Shown here in pieces: positions 24,758 through 30,559 of a stretch of DNA of 30,559 nucleotides. The first letter of the stretch is position 1, and the number at the start of each line of letters is the position of its first letter. Source of the stretch: Fusobacteriaceae bacterium UBA2433 (lineage in GTDB: Bacteria > Fusobacteriota > Fusobacteriia > Fusobacteriales > Fusobacteriaceae); the NCBI GenBank assembly GCA_002342785.1, contig DDQV01000120.1, positions 1-30,559 on the forward strand, in the 5' to 3' direction. The position numbers and the translations under genes were made by a program. The notes below the pieces were generated by a model, which worked only from the letters and a program-made list of their open reading frames with translations, had not been told where the DNA came from and made no database searches.

Positions 24758-25984
24758 ATGAATCTAAAATCAAAGTTTTTAAAATATCAAGATAAAGTAT
24801 TTCCAATACTAGATATAGCACTCAATGGAGTTAATTATTTTTTTCATATATTTTGTAGCTGGTATGTTAGTCAACAGAGCTATGGAACATTAAATGCACT
24901 TCTAAGTATTTTAGCTATCCTTCTTGTTGCAGGAATATCTTTTCAAACCTATACTGCCAAAGAGGTGGCACAAGATGGAGTAACTCCTAAAAAAATATAT
25001 AAAACAGCATTTACATATATAGCTATATTAACAACTATATTTCTTTTACTTATTGATCAAATAAATAATTTTACAAAATCTTCTTACTTTTCTTTAGGCT
25101 TGTTATTTACAGTATTTATTCTAAACCTATTTTTAAGTATTCTTAGAGGGATTTTACAGGGAGAGAAACAATTTTTTAATCTAAATATAAATTTTTATGT
25201 AGAAAATACAGCTAAGTTGATATTTGTTATGTTGTTACTTCCTAAATATAATAGTATAGATATAGTTCTTATGGGTTTAATTTTTGGGATGGCAGCTGCT
25301 TCTATCCATGGAATATTAAAATTAAAGGTAACGACACTTATTATAAAAGATCAAGGAAATATAGTTCCAATTGCAAAAAGTCTAGGTATAATCTATCTTT
25401 CTAATTTCTTTATCTATTACTATACTTCTATAGATATGGTAATATTTAACTATAAACTTAATGAGATTTCAGGGATCTATGCTGTAGTTCTTCGTTATAG
25501 CCAGATTATACTCTTTATATCTTTTAGTTTTATCACTGTATTTATACCTAATCTTAGCTCCTCAATAAAAGATAAGGTTAGTTTTAATTTAAAAACTCGT
25601 AAATATTTTTTTATTTTATTGGGAATACAGTTTTTTCTCCTAATAGGATATAAAACAATTTTTCCCATCTCAGTAGGGTATCTATTTGGTTCAAAATATA
25701 TAGATGCTGCAAATTATCTATTTATGGGAAGTATAATGTATATAATGCTTGTTAACAGTTTTTATTTGGTAAATATTAATATTATCTTAGAAAGGAAAAA
25801 ATATATTTTTTCCCTTGGAATAATAGCTATATTCTTTACACTTTTCCTCCTTAAATATGGTAAAAACATAGATATGTTTTTAAAAGGTGGAATATTCTTT
25901 TATACTTTATTATTTATATTATTAGTGGGTACATTTGTATTCGAGGAGATGAATGAAAATGGCAGAAAAAAATATAATACCTAA
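24758..25984 (+). CDS. Wzx-like polysaccharide flippase (MOP superfamily)
   Basis: A 408-aa protein of about 12 membrane helices. It begins with NLKSKFLKYQDKVFPILDIALNGVNYFFHIF, and SQQSYGTLNALLSI and GILQGEKQFFNLN are typical of the Wzx/RfbX-type family that flips lipid-linked oligosaccharides to the outer leaflet. The last helices are as expected in length. The ATG lies 4 bp after the kinase stop; the gene also overlaps the GT4 gene by 32 bp, so expression is coordinated. The substrate is inferred to be the lipid-linked glycan assembled by the glycosyltransferases next to it. Some MOP members transport other lipids. Confidence 0.78.
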   Translation: MNLKSKFLKYQDKVFPILDIALNGVNYFFHIFCSWYVSQQSYGTLNALLSILAILLVAGISFQTYTAKEVAQDGVTPKKIYKTAFTYIAILTTIFLLLIDQINNFTKSSYFSLGLLFTVFILNLFLSILRGILQGEKQFFNLNINFYVENTAKLIFVMLLLPKYNSIDIVLMGLIFGMAAASIHGILKLKVTTLIIKDQGNIVPIAKSLGIIYLSNFFIYYYTSIDMVIFNYKLNEISGIYAVVLRYSQIILFISFSFITVFIPNLSSSIKDKVSFNLKTRKYFFILLGIQFFLLIGYKTIFPISVGYLFGSKYIDAANYLFMGSIMYIMLVNSFYLVNINIILERKKYIFSLGIIAIFFTLFLLKYGKNIDMFLKGGIFFYTLLFILLVGTFVFEEMNENGRKKYNT

Positions 25985-27119
25985 AAAAAAGTTACTTTTC
26001 CTTTCGTGGCGTGATATAAAATCCCCTAAAAAAGGGGGAGCAGAAATTTTTACCCATGAGATGATTAAGCGTCTTGATCATAGTAAATATGAGGTGACAC
26101 ATTTCTCTCCTGATTTTCCTGGGGGAGCAAAAGATGAGATAATAGACGGAGTAAGATACCTTAGAGATGGGGGAGCACTAAGTGTTATCTTTAGTGCAAA
26201 AAAATTTTATAGTCAAAATAAACAGAACTTTGACTATGTAGTTGACCAATGTAACACCCATAGATTTTTTACTAAACTTTGGGTTGAAAAAGAAAAAAGA
26301 ATTTTTTTTATACACCAACTTACCCGTGAAATATGGAGTATGAATGCTTCATTTCCAACAAGTTTTATTGGAAAAATAACTGAAACACCATTTTTGAGGT
26401 TATCAAAAAATGATCCTACAATCACAGTTTCTGAATCTACAAAAGATGATCTTGTTAATATTGGCTTTAAAGAAAAAGATATAACTATTTTACCTGAAGG
26501 AATAGATTTTAAACCATGGGATAGATCTAATTTTCTTTCTAAAGAAGAAGATCCAACATTTATTTATGTGGGGAGATTCTCCAATTATAAGGGAATAGAA
26601 AAAGCTATAGAAGCTTTTTGTAGATTAAAGGATAGATATCCAAAAGCTAAACTATGGATAGTAGGAAAAAAGAAAGAGGAATATATAAAAACTGTCTTAG
26701 ATCCACTTGTAGATAGATACAACTCTAAAGAAAAAAAGATAGATAATGATATTACCTATTGGGGATTTGTTTCTGAAGAAAAAAAATTAGAGTTAATGAG
26801 TCGTGCACACTGTCTATTATTTCCATCACTTAGAGAGGGATGGGGTCTTATTATAACTGAATCTGCCGCAGTGGGAACTCCAAGTATAGGTTTTAATTCT
26901 GCTGGAATAAGAGATGCATTAAAAAAAGGTGAAGCAGGCTATCTTTGCAGAAATAATACTATAGATGAACTGATCTATCAAATGGAATCTGTAATAGAAG
27001 ATAAAGAAAAATATGATCACATGAGGGAAGCTGCCTATAAATTTTCCCTTAACTTTCATTGGGAGAATACAAAAAATTCATTTGATAACTTTATGAAAAA
27101 ACTAGAGGGAGGGAGATAG
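25953..27119 (+). CDS. GT4-family glycosyltransferase
   Basis: A 388-aa cytosolic GT-B enzyme. The N-terminal part has KKLLFLSWRDIKSPKKGGAEIFTHEMIKRL with the acceptor-side GGAE-x-F loop. The C-terminal part has ILPEGIDFKPW, FIYVGRFSNYKGIEKAIEAF (nucleotide-sugar binding), and the E-x7-E motif region FPSLREGWGLIITESAAVGTPSIGFNSAGI. It transfers a sugar from a nucleotide donor, probably with retention of configuration. GAGGAG precedes the ATG at 25953; a second ATG at 25959 is also possible. The start lies inside the flippase gene, and the stop abuts the next gene's ATG with no gap. The sugar and acceptor are unknown. Confidence 0.9.
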   Translation: MKMAEKNIIPKKKLLFLSWRDIKSPKKGGAEIFTHEMIKRLDHSKYEVTHFSPDFPGGAKDEIIDGVRYLRDGGALSVIFSAKKFYSQNKQNFDYVVDQCNTHRFFTKLWVEKEKRIFFIHQLTREIWSMNASFPTSFIGKITETPFLRLSKNDPTITVSESTKDDLVNIGFKEKDITILPEGIDFKPWDRSNFLSKEEDPTFIYVGRFSNYKGIEKAIEAFCRLKDRYPKAKLWIVGKKKEEYIKTVLDPLVDRYNSKEKKIDNDITYWGFVSEEKKLELMSRAHCLLFPSLREGWGLIITESAAVGTPSIGFNSAGIRDALKKGEAGYLCRNNTIDELIYQMESVIEDKEKYDHMREAAYKFSLNFHWENTKNSFDNFMKKLEGGR

Positions 27120-27989
27120 ATGAAAAGACTTGTAATACTTTTATCTACATACAACAATGAAAATATAATAAAAAAATGTGTAGAAAGTTGTCTCAATCAA
27201 AGTTATGAAGATATACAAGTAGTAGTAGCTGATGATGGCTCTACCGATGCTACTCCCAATATTTTAAAGGAGATACAAAAGAGTCATAAAAATTTACACA
27301 TCATCTTTCTTCCCCACGGGGAACGAGGAATTGCAAGGAAAAAAGCATTAGATAAGACATGGGAATTAGATCCCCACTATATATATATCATTGACTCAGA
27401 TATGATATTAAAAAAAGATATGGCTGAGTTATGTATAGATTATCTAGAAAAAAATAATCAAGTTGGAGGGCTTGTCATTCCTGAAAATGCTTTTTCTACA
27501 TACACAAACTTTTTTTCAAAGGTAAAAGTTTTTGAGAGGAACACAGTAAATAGAGCAGGGAAAAATGTGGGAGCAACTTCGATAGAGGGAGCAAGATTTT
27601 GGAAAAGTACAGCTTATAAAAAATCTGGAGGAATAAATTTTAATCAGATAGCTTTTGAGGAAACTCAACCTACTATAAGATATATTGAGATGGGTGGAAT
27701 TCTTGAAAGAGCTATATTTACAGGTGTAGCTCACGATGAAAAAGAAGTTACTTTAAAAAACATCTTAGAAAAGAAAAGATATTATTTTTCTGTAATGGAT
27801 AAAACTACCAAGTGTGAAAAAAATGGTACAATGAAGGCATTAAAACGTTGGTATTTTTTTAGAGGAGTACTATATCGAAAAGAAAATTTAATAGAATATA
27901 TAAAACATCCGATTCTAACCCTTGGAATGATATATATGTATATTGCACTTACTTTTGTGTGGATAAGCGAGATTTTTAAGAAAAAATAA
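27120..27989 (+). CDS. GT2-family glycosyltransferase
   Basis: A 289-aa inverting glycosyltransferase of GT-A fold. It has VILLSTYNNENIIKKCVESCLNQSYEDIQVVVADDGSTDATPNI and the metal-binding IIDSDMIL, with a later ERGIARKKALD segment (the ARKKA loop seen in many GT2). A C-terminal hydrophobic helix (HPILTLGMIYMYIALTFVWI) may attach it to the membrane. It starts immediately after the GT4 stop codon, with a GAGGGAGGGAG site inside that gene. It ends 47 bp before the second hybrid kinase. It likely adds a sugar to the same lipid-linked chain; which one cannot be told. Confidence 0.88.
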   Translation: MKRLVILLSTYNNENIIKKCVESCLNQSYEDIQVVVADDGSTDATPNILKEIQKSHKNLHIIFLPHGERGIARKKALDKTWELDPHYIYIIDSDMILKKDMAELCIDYLEKNNQVGGLVIPENAFSTYTNFFSKVKVFERNTVNRAGKNVGATSIEGARFWKSTAYKKSGGINFNQIAFEETQPTIRYIEMGGILERAIFTGVAHDEKEVTLKNILEKKRYYFSVMDKTTKCEKNGTMKALKRWYFFRGVLYRKENLIEYIKHPILTLGMIYMYIALTFVWISEIFKKK

Positions 27990-28036
27990 AATTATAGTAA
28001 AGATAAAAAATATTTTTTAAAAGAGGAGGAGAAACA

Positions 28037-29971
28037 GTGGAAAAAAAAAAGGAAACTTCGATACTTTATAAACTTCCTTTAAAAATGTTTATATACACTA
28101 TTATTTTTGGTATTTTAACTTATGGATTTATTTATAAGATTTCAGAGGAAAATTTTAAAAAAGAGATAAGAAAAAGATCTTTTTCCCTTTCTAATATAAC
28201 AGAATCAGCACTTATATCTCTATTAAATGAAGATCAAGAGGATACATTTGCTATTAATAAACTTTTAGAAAAATTAACAGCAAACAGTATGATAAAAAAC
28301 TTTAGAGTTTATGATGAAAATTATCAAATATTATTTTCTAACAATAAAGAGGAACAAGGTTTAATCATAGATAAAAATTTTATTCTTCCTATTATAAAAG
28401 AGGATATATCAATTAAAAAAGAAGAGAATTTTAAAGATTCTATCTATCAAATAGCTATTCCTCTTAAAGATACTTTTTTAATTAAAAGTGGTATAGATAA
28501 AAAAAAATGTATTCTCTATCTAAAAATAGATTTTAAAAAAGAACGTAGTTCATATTATAGATTACAACTATTAATTTTTAAGGGAATTGGATTATGTATT
28601 TTAATGCTCCTACTAATAAATAATGTTTTAATAAAATATTATATTCTAGATCCAATTGTAAAAATAAAACAAGGGATAACCAGTGTAGCACATGGCGATT
28701 ATGATCAAGTAATACAAACAAAAAAAGAGAAAGAAGTAAATGACCTAACAAGAGTCTTTAATCAAATGGTTCAGAATATTAAAAAAAGTAAAAAAACTTT
28801 AGAAGAAAACAGATTAAATGCAGAAGCATTAGTAAGATCTAAAGGAGCTTTTTTATCTAATATGACACATGAATTGAGAACGCCGTTAAATTCTGTAATA
28901 GGTTATTCTGAACTTCTTTTAGAGGAAGAAATAGATAAAGAGAAAAAAGTAAAATTAAAAGCTATAATAGAATCAGGTAAACATCTTCTCAGTATTATAA
29001 GTAATATACTTGATTTTTCCAAGATAGATGCAAAAAAATTAAAATTTTCAAGTAAAAATTTTAATGTACAAAAAATGTTAAAAAATATAGAAGATCTTTT
29101 TAAAATTCATTCTTTACAGAAAGGAATAGATTTTAAAATAAATATAGAGGAACCTTTTCCTGAATATCTAAAAGGAGATGAAGGAAGGATAAAACAAATA
29201 TTTATTAACCTTATATCTAATTCTTTTAAATTTACAAATGAAGGTAATATTACTCTCAATATTTCATATAAAAAAGACAGATTGTTTGTAGAAGTTATAG
29301 ACACAGGTCAAGGGATAAAAAAAGAAGCACTTTCTAGTGTATTTAACTCCTTTGAGCAAGTGGATGTTAATGATAAAGGAACAGGGCTAGGACTTTCTAT
29401 AACAAAAAAATTATGTGAACTTATGAATGGTGATATTACAGTTACTAGTATAGTAGGTCAAGGAAGTAAATTTTCATTTAATATACTAATACCCATAGGT
29501 ATCCCAAAAGAAAAAGATGATTTATTTGATCTAGAAACATTAGATTATGTTTTTTCTTCAGAAAAAATAGATCAAAACCAAGAAAAATTTAAAATTCTTG
29601 TAGCAGAAGATATAGAAGATAATAGACTAGTTCTTAATTTGATGTTAAAAAAATTAGATGTAGAGATTAAATTCGCAGAGAATGGTAAAATTGCTTTAGA
29701 TTTACTTCGAAAAGATAGATATGACCTTTTTCTTTTAGATATTCAGATGCCGGTTATGAATGGATTGCAAGTTTTAGATGAACTAACTTCAACAGGGGAA
29801 ATAAATGATACTTACATTATAGCTTTGACAGCTTACTCTTTAAGTGATGAAAGAGTAAAAATTTTAGAGGCTGGTGCTAAAGGAATTTTAACTAAACCTT
29901 TAAGTAAAGATCAAATAAGAGGAGTCGTATCCTATAGAATGAGTCAAAAAAAGGAATGGATCGAAATCTAA
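28037..29971 (+). CDS. Second hybrid sensor histidine kinase, paralog of the one at 22816
   Basis: A 644-aa kinase that starts at GTG with AGGAGG upstream. It matches the first kinase domain for domain and in length: TM1 at about 13-33, sensor, TM2 at about 178-200, HisKA with H278, N-box NLISNS (N395), DTGQGIK, GTGLGLS, and a receiver with E524-D525, D568 in LDIQMPVMNGLQVL and K620. One of the acidic residues is Glu instead of Asp, still compatible with function. Sequence similarity extends through the sensor, so it arose by gene duplication rather than by separate recruitment. The two kinases may sense related signals and share the Hpt protein, or form heterodimers. The gene is followed by a gap of 79 bp. 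Confidence 0.92.
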   Translation: MEKKKETSILYKLPLKMFIYTIIFGILTYGFIYKISEENFKKEIRKRSFSLSNITESALISLLNEDQEDTFAINKLLEKLTANSMIKNFRVYDENYQILFSNNKEEQGLIIDKNFILPIIKEDISIKKEENFKDSIYQIAIPLKDTFLIKSGIDKKKCILYLKIDFKKERSSYYRLQLLIFKGIGLCILMLLLINNVLIKYYILDPIVKIKQGITSVAHGDYDQVIQTKKEKEVNDLTRVFNQMVQNIKKSKKTLEENRLNAEALVRSKGAFLSNMTHELRTPLNSVIGYSELLLEEEIDKEKKVKLKAIIESGKHLLSIISNILDFSKIDAKKLKFSSKNFNVQKMLKNIEDLFKIHSLQKGIDFKINIEEPFPEYLKGDEGRIKQIFINLISNSFKFTNEGNITLNISYKKDRLFVEVIDTGQGIKKEALSSVFNSFEQVDVNDKGTGLGLSITKKLCELMNGDITVTSIVGQGSKFSFNILIPIGIPKEKDDLFDLETLDYVFSSEKIDQNQEKFKILVAEDIEDNRLVLNLMLKKLDVEIKFAENGKIALDLLRKDRYDLFLLDIQMPVMNGLQVLDELTSTGEINDTYIIALTAYSLSDERVKILEAGAKGILTKPLSKDQIRGVVSYRMSQKKEWIEI

Positions 29972-29995
29972 TTTATAAAAGATTCTATGTTAATT

Positions 29996-30024
29996 TTGGA
30001 ATATTATGATTTACATTTTTAATA
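29996..30024 (+). promoter_or_regulatory. Weak promoter candidate upstream of the hemerythrin-like gene
   Basis: TTGGAA (29996-30001), a 17-bp spacer and TTAATA (30019-30024). The match is modest, but the 79-bp gap could hold a separate promoter. Confidence 0.25.
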
Positions 30025-30050
30025 ACTATATGAAACTTTAAGGAGGAATA

Positions 30051-30440
30051 ATGGGAATAATAGAAGAATTCCACAATCAACATAGAGAAATAATTAAGCT
30101 TTTAAAAAAGATACAAGAAGATAAAAATATAGATATAATGGACAATAATTTTAAAGTTTTGAAAACAGTTCTTATCTCACATTTGATAAATGAGGATAAT
30201 TATCTTTATCCAAACCTTAGAACTTTAGAGATAACAAAGGAAATATCAGATTCTTATGAAGATGAAATGAGTGAGATTTCTAGTGAAATTATGAATTTTT
30301 ATACTAGATATGAGAGTAAAGAAAAAACTGAAATTTTTAATCAAGAAATAAAAAATATAATAGGTAAATTGATCTATAGAATAACTAAAGAGGAAAAGGA
30401 ACTTTATCCAATATTTAAGAAAAATTTTCCAAATAAATAA
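30051..30440 (+). CDS. Hemerythrin-like protein with incomplete metal site
   Basis: A 129-aa four-helix protein of the HHE hemerythrin family, which normally binds a di-iron centre and oxygen or nitric oxide. Ligand-like residues H11 (FHNQHREI), H44 and E48 (ISHLINEDNYLYP), and E114 (KEEKELYP) are present. The third-helix histidine pair is replaced by SYEDEM (68-73), and the final helix has R110 where His is expected. So at least two of the usual ligands are missing. It may hold one metal, bind another cofactor, or have lost metal binding. AAGGAGG precedes the ATG. It ends the plus-strand run and could be a redox or oxygen signal input, but this is inference. Confidence 0.65.
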   Translation: MGIIEEFHNQHREIIKLLKKIQEDKNIDIMDNNFKVLKTVLISHLINEDNYLYPNLRTLEITKEISDSYEDEMSEISSEIMNFYTRYESKEKTEIFNQEIKNIIGKLIYRITKEEKELYPIFKKNFPNK

Positions 30441-30527
30441 AAGATTAATATTTAAGATCTATCTATTTTTTAAGTAATAGTATTATTTTAAATTACTGTA
30501 ATTTTAGGGTAAAATAAGGCCACTGAG

Positions 30528-30543
30528 TAGCCTCTTAAGGCTA
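30528..30543 (+). terminator. Short inverted repeat after the last gene
   Basis: TAGCCT (30528-30533) and AGGCTA (30538-30543) with a 4-nt loop, followed by TTTCT. It may terminate the operon; the T-run is poor. The stretch from 30441 shows nothing else. Confidence 0.35.
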
Positions 30544-30559
30544 TTTCTGATACCACTAA

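Noticed and set aside
13823..30440. CRISPR array, prophage or transposon in the long plus-strand run
   Set aside because: There are no regular spacer repeats, integrase, transposase or phage structural genes.

Overview
The window reads as a chromosomal segment of an AT-rich, Gram-negative (diderm) anaerobe. Outer-membrane beta-barrel features, strong AGGAGG-type ribosome binding sites, sigma70-like promoters and the gene repertoire (MalY/RidA, BCCT, FUSC, hemerythrin-like) fit the Fusobacteriota. That placement is an inference from style; there is no rRNA or other marker gene here. No tRNA, rRNA, CRISPR array, insertion sequence or prophage gene was seen.

Positions 1-4.9 kb (mostly minus strand) look like an osmotic and nucleotide-signalling neighbourhood. 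A divergent DisA_N (diadenylate cyclase-like) protein with six TPR-like repeats lies 11 bp behind a fused PLP-enzyme/GNAT protein; upstream of both is an MscS-type channel. Divergent from mscS is a BCCT osmolyte transporter (plus strand). It has a near-consensus promoter and a ~285-nt leader ending in a strong intrinsic terminator just before the ribosome binding site, which suggests transcription attenuation. A small FUSC-type membrane protein follows.

Positions 7.4-12.2 kb hold a minus-strand amino-acid operon: a MalY/PatB-like beta-lyase, a dicarboxylate/amino-acid symporter broken by a one-base frameshift, and RidA. Opposite it is a MarR-like regulator. The region between them carries a TTGACA-N17-TAATAT promoter and several palindromes. 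A HAD-family hydrolase follows, with a TetR-style GACCGGTC operator inside its promoter spacer.

Positions 12.5-30.4 kb (all plus strand) form a long, tightly packed locus combining glycan synthesis with a phosphorelay. In order: a secreted glycosidase-like protein that seems to start at AUU, an Hpt protein, a lone receiver protein, an outer-membrane barrel, a two-TM sensor-like protein, a giant GT-C-type membrane protein (1486 aa), a degenerate receiver domain fused to an ALG5/DPM1-like GT2, a hybrid histidine kinase, a Wzx-like flippase, a GT4, a GT2, a second hybrid kinase paralogous to the first, and a hemerythrin-like protein that lacks some metal ligands. Several adjacent genes overlap or abut. 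My reading is a surface-glycan system in which a polyprenyl-phosphate sugar made by the GT2 feeds the GT-C enzyme, with export by the flippase and control by kinase REC -> Hpt -> lone receiver signalling. This integration, and the receiver-GT2 fusion in particular, is the best candidate for an undescribed system.
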